Assembly: GCF_000471905.2 (NCBI RefSeq)
Contig: NW_006499799.1
Span: 5,119,123 to 5,183,122 of the forward strand
Origin: Amborella trichopoda
Taxonomy: Eukaryota > Streptophyta > Magnoliopsida > Amborellales > Amborellaceae
Reading direction: 5' to 3'
Length of the DNA stretch: 64,000 bases
In this document: positions 11,130 through 24,178 of the stretch, one piece after another
How positions within the stretch are numbered: the first letter of the stretch is position 1
Layout: the number at the start of each line of letters is the position of its first letter
Made by a program: the position numbers and the translations under genes
The notes under the pieces: model-generated
Database searches by the model: none
What the model was told of the DNA's origin: nothing
Seen by the model: the letters and a program-made list of their open reading frames with translations, nothing else

Positions 11130-11746
11130 TTATCATTTCATGCGTTTTTGGGCCTTAACATATTCTTGAGATCATTTTAACGAAGGAGACTCTTATGTGG
11201 TTAGCGAGAGAGAGAAAGAACTGGAAAAATGAGAGAACGTATGAGTTAAGAAACCAGAGAGAGCTAGAGCGCAACCTTAGATCTAGAGAAACAACCTTAA
11301 ATCCCAACCCAACCTAACCTTAAAACCCAACTCTCTTGAAATCAACTTTTAGCCTAGATCAGCAAAACTCTAGTTCAACCAAGCCAAGGTTTAATCAAGC
11401 TTGAATAGAGAACAACAGATGACATACGTACACAGCCGTGGTTCTAATACGGGCAAGGCCTTGAAGCTTTGGGTGTCCCGGGCCAACTGTCAGGTATTTT
11501 CCTCATGATCTCTTTTTCTCTTATTTTTCATTTATTTTGTTAGAATTATGAATTTTCAATCTTTCGTGCTTTTTGGATTGATGCTGACTCTACCACTGAT
11601 CTGAGAGCGGATCAAATCGTTTTTTAATATATCTGGTCTCATATCAGAATTTGATATTTCTCACTCTTGATCACTTTTAAACTTAGTTTCTAATACGGAT
11701 CTGAAGGATCTTCCTTTGAAGATATCTCCGATTTACATCATAAACA
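11130..11746 (+). repeat. 5' LTR of outer gypsy element (3' portion)
   Basis: Matches 35632-36255 along its length, with shared words such as GGAGACTCTTATGTGGTTAG and TTTTTCATTTATTTTGTTAG, and ends ATAAACA as the other copy ends GCAAACA. Homology stops near 11130, about 0.9 kb short of a full LTR. Confidence 0.85.
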
Positions 11747-11747
11747 G

Positions 11748-11768
11748 TTTGGTGCTCATTGTCGGACA
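11748..11768 (+). other. Primer-binding site of outer gypsy element
   Basis: TTTGGTGCTCATTGTCGGAC follows the LTR end directly. It looks like a decayed form of the TGGCGCCGTTGCCGGGG type (tRNA-Asp) used by many plant Ty3/gypsy elements, but the match is imperfect. Confidence 0.45.
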
Positions 11769-14090
11769 TTTCGAGCTAGATCTGTGCACGAGAAAAAAAA
11801 AAAACAACCCGAGATCTCTTTTTGAGGGCGCCATGTTTTGAAGAAAACAAAAAAGGTATTTTTTTTCTTAGAGAAACTTTTGCTTCTTCTCTTTTTAATC
11901 TAGCTTCTTTCATTTTCTCTACAACCTTTGCTGTTCTTCCTGTGAACGTTGTTCCTGTGAAACGGGTGTGCATGTTTGTTATTATAGATCAGCCTCGTTA
12001 TCTTTCCAAACCCAAGGCTTAGAAACCTGTATTAAAGAGGACGACGTGTTGTCAAAATGCCCTAACTTGATGGACCCCGTATTATTAGCATCTGATATTT
12101 CCCCATATTATTGGCATGTGATATTGATGCTTAAACCATATCTATTTCGCCCTCTAATGGTTGATTTCGAATCGGTTTTTTAGAGAGATTGATTTGGAGC
12201 ATATTTCGGCATTGTTTTTTTTTTTTCAATTGGTCCTGGGGTGATTGAAGTATCGCATAGTTATTAGATCAGAAAGGTTCTCTTAACGATGCTTTTGTGG
12301 GAGCTCAAACCCTGATGGTTTGGTCGACCGTCTAATACATATCCTTGTTCCTGTAATATTTTGTTTGCGCAATTTGGATTTACCTTCCTTGCTTTAAAAC
12401 GAAAAAGGTACTTTGTTTTTAGAGATAGAAATTGTTGGTTCGCTTGTTTACCCTCTTCTAAAGAAAACAAGAGGAATATATATATATATATATTTTCCAG
12501 CAAAAGAACTGTTTTCTTTAACCACTTTATCTACCAAAAAAAAAAAAAAAAAACTTCCTTATCCAAAAAAAAAAAGGAAAAAAAAAAATCACTTTCCTAA
12601 GAAGAAAAAAATCACTTTCTTAAGAAAAAAAAAATCACTTTCCTAAGAAAAAAGAATTCACTTTCCTAAGAAAAAAAAAAATCAACACTTTTTTAGGCTT
12701 CTTTGTTAAAACAATATATATATATATATACAAAACAAAACTAAGGCCCTTCTTATTTTTTTTTAGAAAAAAAATTTGCTTTGCAAAAGAAAAAAAATAC
12801 CATTTTGTTGCCTAATTTGTTTTAATAATAATAATAATAATAATAATATAAATCCATTGCAGACTCTTTTCTTTTAAAAATAAATTGGCTAATAAAAATT
12901 TCCTTTTGAGGCCTTTAAAAAAAAGGCTTCTATCGTTAATAAAAATTTCATTTTAAAAAAGAAAACAAATTTTGATTTTATTTCATTCAAAAAAAAAAAA
13001 AATTCAATCTTCTTCATAGGTTAAAAAAAAAAAAAAATTAAAGATGTCCTTGCCTTAAAAAAAAAAAAAGGGCTTTTCTACGCCACTTTGGTTTCCTTTT
13101 CCCTTCCAAAAAGAAAACATGGAAAAGGAAACCTTAACAAAAAATAAATAAATAAATAAATAAAGATAACTTTCAAGGCCTTTCTTTTTTTAACAAAAAA
13201 AAAAAGGAAATTTTTGAAGGCCTATGTCGTTTAAAAAAAAAAGCCACTTTTGCTACAAAAAGTTTTTTTTCAAGGTCACTTGATTTCTTCAAACAAAAAA
13301 AAAAAATCTTCAAGCCCCTTCCTCTTTAAAAAAAATACAAAAACAAATTGTCAAAAAAAAATCTATTTCTATTTGTTTTGCTTGTAATTCAGCATTTTCT
13401 ACTTCTCTCTCAGTTCATTAAAAATAAAGAGGCACAAAGAAAAAGAAAAAACAAAAAGAAATACAAACTTTCCAAGGTCACATGCACTCTCTCTTTCTAA
13501 TTGTACCCTGATCGAGGCACCTTCAACTGGGGGCATGCTCAACTAGGAACGGGCTATGCCTAGTTGCACTTTTATTAACTGCATATCTTTTTATGGGTTG
13601 CTCACCCCTACACCTCAATTGTGCTCTCAGTCGGTTGAACTCAGACTCGAAGCACACATCAATTGGCCTGATCTGTATCAAGCGCTCACATTCTTTCATT
13701 GTGTGTTTGCATGTTTGCTATTTTATTTTCACTTGTTTGCTTCTTTACACACTCTTACACACAATGGACCGGGGAGGCCCGGGAAAATAACAAAACATTT
13801 TAAAACCTCCAAAATCCGGCATTAACATTGTGAGGGGAACCTAGCCTTGAGAGTCGAGACGATTGGGATTTGCATAACTTTAACTGTGAGCACCCTTCTA
13901 TAATCTTTAGCCTCAAAGAAAGTCCACACACAGTAGGACCTAGCTGATTCCTTTAGCAGGTGGTTAGGACCTATGTGGGGACCCACTCAACCTAATTGTA
14001 TTTCTATAGTTAGGAACCCACTCATACCCAGCTTATCCATAGTTTAGGGCAAAGTTTTCAAGTGCATTGTTTACTTATTTGAGTTGACTA
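11769..14090 (+). other. Leader of outer gypsy element, A/T-run rich
   Basis: No coding sequence. 12470-13380 is dense in A runs, with a minisatellite of AAAAAATCACTTTCCTAAG units at 12585-12690, (TA)n near 12480 and 12715, (TAA)n at 12824-12846 and (AAAT)n at 13138-13162. A T-rich block follows. Confidence 0.6.
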
Positions 14091-14099
14091 GTTTTAGAT

Positions 14100-14640
14100 C
14101 TTAGTCCGGATCCACTTCTGGTCCGAGCTAAAAAATTTTGGGTTCAAGTCTAGGTTTGTACCCGGTCTAGCCCAAGTCCGAATCAAGTTCACACCATGGT
14201 TCGAACCTAGGCCCCCTTTTGACCTGAGCCAAGCCTCACGCCAAATATCACCTAGACCTTCGTCCAGGTCCACATCCAATCTAAATTTAAAACCTTCTGG
14301 GTCCAAGTCCAACCTTGTACCCGGTCTACCCCAAGTCTGAACCAAGTTCACACTTAGGTCCGAACCTAGGCCCCCCTTTTAGTCCGAGCCAAGGCCCGTG
14401 CTTAACCTAACCTTGATCCAGTCCTGGTCAATACCCGGTCTGATATTCAAAACCCTCTAGGTCTAGGCCCAGGCTTGTACCCAGCTTAGTCCAGGTCTGA
14501 ATCAGGTTCACACCTAGGTCCGAACCTAGACCCCCTCTTGGTCCAAGTCAAGACTCATGCCCATCCAATCTAGATTTCAATCTAGGTCCTAACCTAGGTC
14601 TACATTCAGAATTGCCTCTAGAACTAGACTAGGCTCATCC
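14100..14640 (+). repeat. ~160-bp tandem repeats in gypsy leader
   Basis: The word GTACCCGGTCTAGCCCAAG recurs near 14158, 14322 and 14477 (spacing about 164 and 155 bp), each followed by AAGTTCACACC and GTCCGAACCTAG words. At least three diverged units are visible, and related shorter echoes run on to 14830. Confidence 0.8.
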
Positions 14641-14850
14641 TAGTTTAAGGTTTGAACAGTGTAGCAAGGTCCACCCGGTCGAGCCTTAGCCTAGGTCTTA
14701 GTTTAGGGTTTGCTGTTGGAGTTAGACTAGGTTCGCCTTAGCTTAGGGCCCCAACCTTGGCCATCAAATCTAGCGAGGCCCAAGTCTAGATTAGGTCTTA
14801 GTCTGTTGAGTCTAGATCAGGTTCTAAGACTAAGTTAGAGAAAAGTCATC

Positions 14851-17000
14851 ATGTCGATTACCCAGGACGATTATGATGATTGTTCCACAGCTGACTCCAA
14901 ACCTAATATTCCCAAACCTAGGGACCGGTGTGCCGCAATCCCATGGGATTATGAGCAGAACCCAAGTCCGTTCATTTTTTGATGCCCAGGTATTCAACTA
15001 GATGCCAAGCCTCAAGGATCGGTTCCAAACCTTGAAATCTATGTTGCTCGAAAAGCTAGTTCCGCTCAAAAGACTTTGAATAGTCAAGAGGTTCGACCAG
15101 GGGTTGTCCTCCAAAGGGTCATAGGAATCCAAAGTATAATTCTAGTAAGGGAAGAGATTCATGAAGTGTCAAATTGTCATTCCTATAACTCAAACCATGA
15201 TAACTATGAGGCACGGCAATCTCGAAACCAAGACCCACCTAGGTCTAGGGGATCTAATGCGGTTTCACGCCATCATAGTGCAGCTCATGATAACCTGAAC
15301 GTTATACGAAATAGAGGTATCAACTTGAACCGACCCTTAGGTAATGTAGGTATCCAAGCTGCCCTTCAAAGTTTAGTTGACTGAGGGTGCACTATCCATG
15401 CCCCAGCACATGGGTCAATTCCAAAGCAGTTTAGTGCTATAGGGCAACCCCTAGGGCAATCGAGTCAACCGATTCTTCACCAGTCCAAGTAATCCATCTG
15501 GTCCAACAAACCGAGCATTCTTGCAGCCCATGGCAGCACTTATGGGACAATACATCCCTCAGGCCTAGGTATATCAAACCGCCAAAATGACTATGGCTCA
15601 CCAACCTTAGATTCATGTGACCCAACCTCTACCCCAAGCTTTGACTCATCAGTTTACACTTGGGAACCCGCCAATTGGTGGGTGGTCTACTATCATGCCA
15701 AATGCCCAATACAAAGGCACCATGAAAGCAATGCAAGACGGGCTTGTAAGATTGGGCATTCATGAAGTTTTACCCTTGAAGGCTTATGTCCATGAGACCC
15801 TTGAACGCATGGAGGACCTTCCCTTTAGATTCAGCATCCCAGAATTTGGAAACAAGTTGAACGGGAAGAGCGATCCAGATACTCATGGTCACGCATACCT
15901 CCTCTCCGTTCCAGCTTTACGAGATAGGCCAAAGCAATTGAAGGTCATATTTTCGCAAACGTTGTCCGACGAGGCTCTGAACTGGTATCGAAGAATGATG
16001 TGTACTTCGTTGCACATCACTCCAGATGAAATGTGCAAGCTATTCATCTCCCACTACCGTGAGTCGACACTAAGACCTCTCTCCTAAGGCGAACTCAGTG
16101 CAACAAAAAAAAATCTAGGAAAACACTCCAAGGACTTCATCAATCGATTCTGCGAGGCCACAATGCGGGTCATCGAATGTCCACTCACAGACCCGACCAA
16201 GATCTCCATGGCCTTAGAAAATACCTCTCCCGAATATAGGACCTTCTTTAGCCAAGTCTGATCCCCTACTCCTTCGACTCCATGATTGAGTGGATGACAC
16301 GTTACGAAAGGGCCAGAGGAACACCCCTCAGCATCAAGCCCGAGAACAAACCTATTACCACTCCTCAAAACAAGACAAATAAGAACAACAACAACATGGG
16401 GAATACTTTCTGTTGGGTTAATGAAATTGTTACTAATGGATCGGCTTGAAGCTCAACCACTCAAGGCAACTATTAGAACAAAAATCAGAGAGGTCGACTT
16501 AGAGCTAATGCTCAATATAACACAAAAGATGAGAGGATAATTTCACTCCTCTCAATGACCCTCTAGAAAAGGTGCATGAACTACTCCTATCTGAAAATAT
16601 GATATACCTCCCAACACCAACCGAGCTACCATTCCATGTCACGGACAAGAGCAAGTGGTGCAAATGGCACCGAAATCAAGCACATGACACCCAAAATTGC
16701 TATCATTTGAAACGGGTTATTCAAGGGTTGATCAATAGGGGGACATCATTGTCCCACGAAAAATCAGTCTATTGAAGAGCCTAATAAAAAACTGGGTATC
16801 TTCACAAACCCTCTTCCTGAAATATGACTGCAACAGCCGAAAAGACGTAAGCTCAAGACAACCCTAAGGGGAACATCGTCGTCCACATGATCGAAAGGGG
16901 AGATGAAGAAGAAGATCCAATTCGATTCATATTCTCTCGAGATCATTGTCTCCAAGAACCCTAAGAGGATATATTGGATCTTCTAAAAGAGACCCCTTCA
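14851..17000 (+). pseudogene. gag of outer gypsy element (broken)
   Basis: ATG at 14851 begins MSITQDDYDDCSTADSKP. The frame meets TGA near 14978 in PFIF*CPG, where a Trp is usual, continues to 15384, then shifts. The core capsid-like segment is at 15617-16260 (LRDRPKQLKVIFSQTLSDEA, then LNWYRRM), with a stop after TLRPLS that is read through into FINRFCEATMRV. A zinc-binding-like motif C-x2-H-x5-H-x4-C (KWCKWHRNQAHDTQNC) is at 16640-16720. At least two frameshifts and several stops mean it cannot make a capsid. Confidence 0.85.
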
Positions 17001-17403
17001 CCTCAAAACCTCGACAACCAACGTAAGCGGGACCAGTATGAGGAGGATGTGTCAGAAATTGATGTGGTTTAGATCAACAAGAAGGGATCATCCTCCAATC
17101 GAGGGGCTAACACCCCAAAGTTTCCCATTACTCTCACGATGGTTAACCCTATTGAGCTTCAAGAAGGTAAAGTAGACTCTTTGACCCGAAGAGGCCGAGT
17201 TTTCAAGCCCATTCGATTAATGGCCAATATCCTCGAGGAGAGAATGGGAAAAACTCTCGAATCAAAGCGGCCGACAAATACCTTAAATCGATAACCCCAA
17301 AAGGAGTCCTGAGAAAACTCAACCACCTACGATCTATCTGCACACCTCGGCAAGATTCAAGCTCAGATCTCCATGTTGGAGTTTCTTAACAACTCAACAA
17401 CAC

Positions 17404-17830
17404 TTGTGGCCTAAATCTAGAAAGTCCTCGCTAAGACGCACATCCCCAGCAATACAACCAAAAGTGCTATGCGGAATGATCAACCAACTGACGGCACCAA
17501 CATTGATCGTATTCAATGATGAAGACATCCCGACCAACTTCAATCGCTTTCACGTCCAACTATTGCACATCACCGTTCAAGGGTATGAGATACAGAGGGT
17601 ACTCGTTGACAATGCGGCATCCCTAAACATATGCTCAATGAAGGTGACACAGATATGCAAGACTCCAGATGACTTCGAACCATGTTAATTCAACATCGCA
17701 GCATATGACGGGGCCAAAAGCCAAACGGAAGGTATATTGCTTTTCACTCTAAAGATTGGCTCTGTCGTCAGTTTTATGTCTTGGGCTTCAACACGATGCT
17801 AGGAAGCCCACGGCTACATGAGAATCTCGT
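17404..17830 (+). pseudogene. Aspartic protease remnant of outer gypsy element
   Basis: The frame holds GYEIQRVLVDNAASLNICSM, matching the Tat-type protease active site V-L-V-D-N-G-S-(A/S)-L-N; the Asp is kept but the Gly is Ala. AAYDGAKSQTEG follows after a stop, matching the family's YDGTKREVLG-like stretch. It is broken by stops and shifts. Confidence 0.75.
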
Positions 17831-18732
17831 GGTAGCCTCTACACTCCATTAGTACCTCAAATTTCCAACAAAAAAACGGCACCGCCAAGGTATGTGTTGA
17901 ACTCTTTTCTCTTCTGAACCCTAGTTTAGATAACAGGAAAGGGGTCGAGCTCGGAGAAATCCCACTCGTTTCCATTGAGCAAGTTAATTGTGCCACCTTG
18001 CACCTAGAGGTCAGCGACCTTGTTCCCCAAATTCTTCAAACTTCTACATTGATGGAAGATATCATCTAATGTCAACATTGATACGATTTCGGGTTCCTAG
18101 AGGATTTGCACATGCTCTTCTCCCAAGGCTTCCAACCTAACCACGGCTTTGCGAAGTCAAGGGTAGGGCGTAACGGAGACGATCTCTGAATCGCACCAAG
18201 CCAAAACCGAAAATAGGGATTGAAGAGGACTCGGGTGTTCTCTCACTTTATTTCAAATCTGGATGAAGTCCTCATGCCATTCGAGCTTTGTATTTGGAGG
18301 CATTCAATGCCTTGACCGTCTTTATGCCCAAACGATGGAGGATTCTCCTTCTACACCTCAGCACACACAAGATTTAGGAATTGAAGATCTTTTCGTTGAC
18401 CTAGACTTGAAAGTATAAACAATTGCCTCTGACACAGCCAATCATGCTCATTCACCTATTCAAATCGAGAGACGGAATTGGTCCATCACTCCCTTATCTC
18501 AAGATTCGCTAGAAGCATATCAGTGGCACCTTCAAGTCCCGGTGCCAAAATGGATAGGCGCGGGGTGGCCACTTAACCACCCTACGCGTCTGGTCCCCAA
18601 CATATCTCTTGCGAGTCCCATGAGGTACACCTCTTGTGACATTTCAAAAACCGTCGAAAATTCAAAACATGATAAAAATGATAATAAGGAAAAATAATTT
18701 TAAAAAAGTTAAACACTTAGGATAGCCCATTA

Positions 18733-19736
18733 ATGGTGCAAAAGGTCCAAGATGATGAATCGGATAACCCGGACAAAGATCAGGAGAACCAAGAGTCCAA
18801 GGAAATCCCTCAACCTGAGGAACTCACTTCTCATGTTGAGCAATTTAAGAAGAGATTTGATGGTGACCCAACGGCTACCGTCGAAGAGACAATCGACATT
18901 AATCTAAGAACTGAGAAGCATCCAAGGTTAACCAAGATTAGAACCTCCCTATCCCTCGAGGACCAGGTAAACATGATTTCCTTTCTCAAGGAATATCGTG
19001 GTGTCTTTGCTTGATCATACGATGATATGCAAAGGTTAGACTCCATGTTGGTGCAACATTACCTAGTATTCAACGAAGAGGCAAAGCTAGTAAGGCAGAA
19101 ACTCCGACGTCAAAAGACCCACTTTGAGCTCAAAATCAAAGAAGAAATTGATAAATTGCTCAACATAAAATTTATTACCCCTATCGATTACTCAGAATTA
19201 TTGGCCAACATAGTGGTCGTACCTAAGAAAGAAGGGAGCATTCTAGTGTGTGTCGACTATAGAGACCTGAACAAGGCATGATCTAAAGACAATTTTTCAC
19301 TACTAAATGTAGATGCCTTGGTCGACAATAATGCGAGGCACGAGATGTTGTCATTCATGGATGGCTTCTTGGGTTACAATCAGATCCTCAAGGTAGAAGA
19401 AGATCAGACTAAGACATCGTTCATAACACAATGGGGAACCTACTGCTACCGTGTCATGCCCTTTGGCCTAGAAAATGCAAGGGCAACCTATTAACGGGCA
19501 ATGACTAGCATCTTCCATGACTTAATGCACACCATCATGGAAGACTACGTCGACGACATCCTGGCTAAATCAAAAGCCAGGTCAGATCACCTCACTAACC
19601 TAAGAACCATTTTTTAAAGACTTCGAAAACATCAGCTTAAACTCAATCCACATAAATGTACATTTGGAGTTGAATCTGACAAATTACTAGGCTTTATAAT
19701 AAGCCAATGGGGCATTGAGGTGGAACCGTTCAAAAT
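18733..19736 (+). pseudogene. Reverse transcriptase, 5' part, split by insertion
   Basis: A linker at 18733-19014 leads into RT at 19027. Motifs in order: IVVVPKKEG...VCVDYRDLNKA (19200-19280), MLSFMDGFLGYNQI, GTYCYRVMPFGLENARATY, and DYVDDILAKSKARSDHL with the catalytic YVDD kept (near 19545), then HKCTFGV and SQWGIEVEPFKIQ. The reading stops at the insertion at 19741 and resumes at 31048 with DITEMPPPRNIKE. Stops at about 19013, 19280, 19493 and 19616 show it was dead. Confidence 0.9.
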
Positions 19737-19741
19737 ACAGG
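19737..19741 (+). repeat. Target-site duplication of nested element (left)
   Basis: ACAGG lies before the TG start at 19742. It pairs with ATGGG at 31043-31047 (3 of 5 match). Removing one copy and the insert restores the RT frame K-I-Q-D-I-T-E-M-P. Confidence 0.6.
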
Positions 19742-21895
19742 TGGGCGGACCTGATTTTTAATCACACAGACATCGGGAAAAATCCTCTCTCAAACAACTG
19801 TGGAAGGTGCATGCGTTGGGCACGTACTCTCCTACGTGTTGATAGGAACCAACAAAGAGAGAATTTTTAAGACAAAGGATGTTTCGGTGCCTACCTTGTT
19901 GTTTTAGGGTTTGTGACACACCAGGGCAGTTTGCCTTCTTAGAACAATTACGAAGCTCTCTGACTGTCTACTAGTGTGGTTTGATCATAGACTCTCCTCA
20001 GGCTTTTCAACTCGTTGTTTCGTTCTCTCTCACTGGAAGCTGCAATGTGAAGTTGGTTCTACTCCTCTATAATGATGCGCTCGAGTGGGAGCTGGTTGAT
20101 GAAAGAACTGAATAAGGGAGAGAGGTGATGAAGATTCCCCTCTCCACATGGACGATGTACACTTAGGTGATTAGAGTAATCAAATGATTAGAACCCTCTT
20201 GATTTTTCGACTCAGGAAAACTCCTCCCGAGACACTAAGGGAGAGAGCATATGTGTCTCTCGTATCTCAACTCTACTATACAGAAAGGAAGTTAGAGCGA
20301 TGATTTGAGGGAATCCTTAGGTTAACTCTGAGGGGTATTGGGTCGAGCGTAAGCATGGTACTACACATTACCGTAGGTATTGCAGCATCTATGCTAGAGA
20401 TGCCTGGGGAGAGAGACGCAGTCATGTGTTCTCCGCTGGCACAGGTTATTGCGCGAAGCAAGTAACAAGTGAAGAGACAGAAGAAAGAAAGGAGAGAGAG
20501 AGAGAGGGTTTTGACCTTAGCAGTTAACAAAGGCTAGGGGTAGTTTTCTCTCTCTTTGGCACTAGATTCTAAGGTTAGGAGCAAAAAGACAAGTAGAAAC
20601 AAGCTCAATGTCTCTATTTCAATAATGAATGATCCGACCCTTTTACAAGTTCCTTAGGTTATATTTATAGAGGATCCAAAAAATAAGGTTGGATGCTCAA
20701 AACTAAACCTAATTACACTTAAAAGAAATTACAATAAAATCCTGAATTTAGAAACAAAAACCAAAATGCCCCTTAAACAATGCTAATGACAAAACCATCA
20801 CTCTCTAAGGGGCCTTCAGCCATTTCCATATCTTGGAAGCTTTTTTGGATGCTTGGGATCGTATTTGAAACAATCAATCATTGTAGTCTTGATGCATGTT
20901 TGATTCTAAATATTTTGACGTCTTTTGATCGTCTTGCGACGGACTCTTCCTTGAGCACGGAAACCTGGTCGATCATAGACTTTCAGCCTTCGATGCAATG
21001 CAATATGTCATGTTTCGATTTTTTATTTTGATTGCAAATAAGAGGGGAGACTTCCACAGTTGTTTTGCACCAAATTTTCTTCGTTTTTTGTCCTTGAAGT
21101 ACTTTCTGTTTTTGGGAGATCACCGAAAAAAGGGATTCCAGAGACTGGGCGATCTAATTTTTTTCTTCCTTGGAATTTGTGGTTTAGCTGACCTTGGATT
21201 GAATGTAACAATTATACCAGTTTGCACCCCTTCGTGATACGGTCACATCAGCCCTATCTTTTTTATGATTCGATGTACAGTTCTCGAGTTTATTACTTCA
21301 CGATATTCGAGATGCCCTTTTCTTCAAAAGCTTTGTTTTTCATGGTTTTGAGCTCATCTTCTCTCTATAAAAATCTTGATTCTGGGTCACGTGACGATGC
21401 ATGTTGTATATCAAAATGACTGGGTCGTTGAGACCTATCTTGTGTCCAAATTTGAGCTTGATCAGACTTCAATCGAGCGATGGATGGGTGTTTGCAGGTC
21501 ATATCGAGAGGTGAGAATCACAATCTCCATGATAGGGGACTGGTTTCACTGAGGCCCCATCGCAATAGTGTATGACTTTACCCTTTCTAGGCAATTTGGC
21601 CCCAGATTGTTCCTGGGAGGCCCAATTGAGCCCAAATTTGATCCATTGGGGTTTTTCAACGTTTTGGATGCAACAGTAGTGGTTTGGTACAATTTTGAAA
21701 CCCGTAGAATAAGGTTACAGTTGTAAGGTTTCTTTATGGCGTTATGACACTTTTTTCAAGGTTGCCTAGTGTTAGGCTTATTCTGCAGTGTTCCCTAGGT
21801 CTGCTGGTGTCTTGGGCATCAGTGGGACTAGGTTGTCACTGGCTCTCTTCTTATTTGTGTCAGGGAAACAGGTACGCCAAAAATGATGTACAACA
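19742..21895 (+). repeat. 5' LTR of nested element
   Basis: A 2.15 kb LTR ending TGATGTACAACA. From 20347 it aligns with 29462-31042 (for example CTACACATTACCG, GTTCTCCGCTGGCACAGG, AAGACAAGTAGAAACAAGCT). Its front part is related to 44930-45700 (GTGTGGTTTGA; GATTAGAGTAA...GATTAGAACCC), so the same LTR family occurs elsewhere in the window. Confidence 0.85.
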
Positions 21896-22284
21896 AGTTG
21901 CCCCGACGGATGTTGCGCTTGGAGAGAAGCGAGAAGTGCAACATTTGAAATGTGATTTTGTTGTCAAAGTTCATCTTTTCGAATCCTTACCAAGACGTGT
22001 TTATTTCCTCTCAATGAAATATTTTTATTCTCGATCACCGGCATCGGCATGATCGTTGATGAGGAGATCATGCTAAGTCTCTTCCTAAGGAGCGGCCGAA
22101 GTGGACTCGTAGTCAATTGGAGATTTTGCTTAATGTTCCCTTCCCAATGCTTCTTAAATCCTTTTCTTTTCTGGGGGAGTGCGCTAATAGGCTGCCTCAT
22201 AAAGGGCTTACCACTCCATGTCAACAATGCCTCCTTATTGGACCAGCTAGTGGGTTCCCTTGGTGAGCTTTGCCCCAATCTAAC

Positions 22285-22990
22285 TGGTGGGGGATTTTTG
22301 GCTCTAGGGCCAGGCGATTTTGATTTTTGGCTCTAGGGTCAGGGATTTGGATTTTGACACTAGGGCCAAAATTTGGATTTTGGCACTATTTGGCTTTAGG
22401 GCCAGCGATTTGGATTTTTGGCACTGGGCCCGGAGATTTGGATTTGGCTTTAGGGCCGGAGATTTGGATTTGGCTCTAGGGCTGGGGGATTTGGATTTTT
22501 AGCACTGGGGTCGAAGATTTGGATTAGGCCCTAAGGTCGGGGATTGGATTGTTGGCATTGGGACAGAGGATTTGGATTTGCCTCTAGGGCCGGGGATTTT
22601 TTTTATTTTTGTCTCTGAGGCCGGAATTTGGATTTTGGCACTAGGGCGGCTGAAATTTGGATTGTTTCACTGGGGCCAGAGATTTGGATTTTTGGCACTG
22701 GGGCCAGAGATTTGGATTTTGGCGCTGGTGCTGAAAATTGGATTTTGGCACTGGGGCCGGATTTTGGATTTTGGCACGGGGGTCAAAGATTTGGATTTTG
22801 ACGTTGGGGCCAGAATTTGGATTTTGGCATTGGGGTGGGAGATTTGGATTTTGGCACTGGGGTCGGAATTTGGATTTTGGTGCTGGGGCCGAAATTTTGG
22901 ATTTTGGTACTGAGGCCAGAATTTGGATTGTGTCTCTAAGGCAAGAATCTAGATTTTGGAACTTGGGCCAGAATCTAGATTTTTCTTGCT
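22285..22990 (+). repeat. ~30-bp minisatellite inside nested element
   Basis: More than 20 units close to GGCCAGAGATTTGGATTTT plus TGGCACTGG, with length variants of 27-33 bp. Open frames across it (FGFWHWGRILDF-like repeats) are a product of the repeat, not a supported protein. Confidence 0.9.
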
Positions 22991-23723
22991 TTTGAAGTTG
23001 GTTGAAGTCTTTTCTTCTCCTTTAATCAATAGCTGCATTAACTTGTTTTTATTTTAATCCAAGCGCCCTTTTGGGTTTTCGCTTGAATTGGATTGGAGCG
23101 ATGCCACCAGCGTGGTTTTCGTCGACTCCTTTATAATGCATTTTTAGTCTTAACTTCGAGGTCACATCCACCTTTTGATTTCCATTTTTACTCATGGCGC
23201 CCTTACGGGTTTTCGCAATGCCCGGTTTTCTCGTTTTTTAAGATACTTTTACTCATGGTTTTATGGTCATGCTCGCTTGTCATTTTTACTTATGGCACCC
23301 TTGCAGGTTTTTACATGCTCAATTTTTTCTTTATTTTTTCGAGGGTTCTTCTTTTTGGAGGGACCCTGCTTGGATGGAGTTTCGCTGATGCAGTGAACAC
23401 CGCGGATGAGATGTCAGGGGATAGGATAGCCTTCACCCGCGGGGAATGTATGAGCACTGATTGTTGAAGTGGGACTCCGTGAGGTGAGATGAATCTGTGT
23501 GGAGGCAGGATATTGCGTGGGAAGGCAAGTAGTTTTGATGGCGAGCCTTCTTATTTCTAGGAAACGTCTCCAGGAAGGCAGAAGATTTTCTCGTACTTCG
23601 TTGAAAGTGACGCCTTGGAGGTGAGATGGCAAAAGATTTGACCGGTGATCCTTCGAAAATGACGCCTGGGAGGCGTGGCGGCGTAGAACTTTGACTGGCA
23701 GTCAATCGAGTGCTATCATAATG

Positions 23724-23802
23724 ACACGTGTCCGTGTGGGTGGACAAAGCATTACTTGGGAAGCAAAGTACTTTTATGACGGGCCCGTGGCTTTTATAAA
23801 AA
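23724..23802 (+). promoter_or_regulatory. Promoter-like module 1 (G-box plus TATA)
   Basis: A G-box core in ACACGTGT at 23724-23731 is followed 60 bp later by CTTTTATAAAAAGGGGC at 23791. An AATAAA at 24539-24544, in a TGAAATAAAATAG context, lies about 740 bp downstream, as in a short transcription unit. Confidence 0.5.
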
Positions 23803-23941
23803 GGGGCTTAGGCCGAGAGAGCATTAGGGCAACTCCTACTTTTCAAGAAGCTTATTTCTTTTACTTTCTTGTTTTCTTTTTCTTTGTAGAGGGGAAGAAG
23901 ATATCTCTTTCTTTTGAAGCCTTCATTTTTTAAAGGAGAGC

Positions 23942-24178
23942 ATGCCTTTTGCTAAGACTGGGTTTTGGGTCCCAGATCTTAGAGTGCGTCTAAGCGCTGG
24001 GCTTCTCGGTGAATATGTTTTACCCTGTGAAAGCATTGATGGACCCACACTGGATGGTGGGTTTGTGTCTTCAGGTCACTGCTGTTTGCTTAGGATCCCG
24101 AGAACAAAGTCTGAGGCTGCATGTCAAGTTATGAGGGATTGTGATGGTCTTCGCCTGCCCCCATTATCTTCTTCATGA
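23942..24178 (+). CDS. Small unrecognised ORF between TATA and AATAAA
   Basis: ATG at 23942 opens a 78-codon frame (MPFAKTGFWVPDLRVRLSAG...) lying 150 bp after the TATA box at 23791 and 360 bp before an AATAAA. No family is recognised, and there are no clear membrane or targeting features. Its position makes translation possible, but there is no other evidence. It may be part of the LTR element's leader. Confidence 0.3.
   Translation: MPFAKTGFWVPDLRVRLSAGLLGEYVLPCESIDGPTLDGGFVSSGHCCLLRIPRTKSEAACQVMRDCDGLRLPPLSSS

Noticed and set aside
12361..12646. Lys-rich frames
   Set aside because: Produced by A runs and the AAAAAATCACTTTCCTAAG minisatellite in the gypsy leader.
22320..22995. Long open frames rich in FGFWHWG repeats
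   Set aside because: They follow from the 30-bp minisatellite staying open in frame; no start context or family supports a protein.
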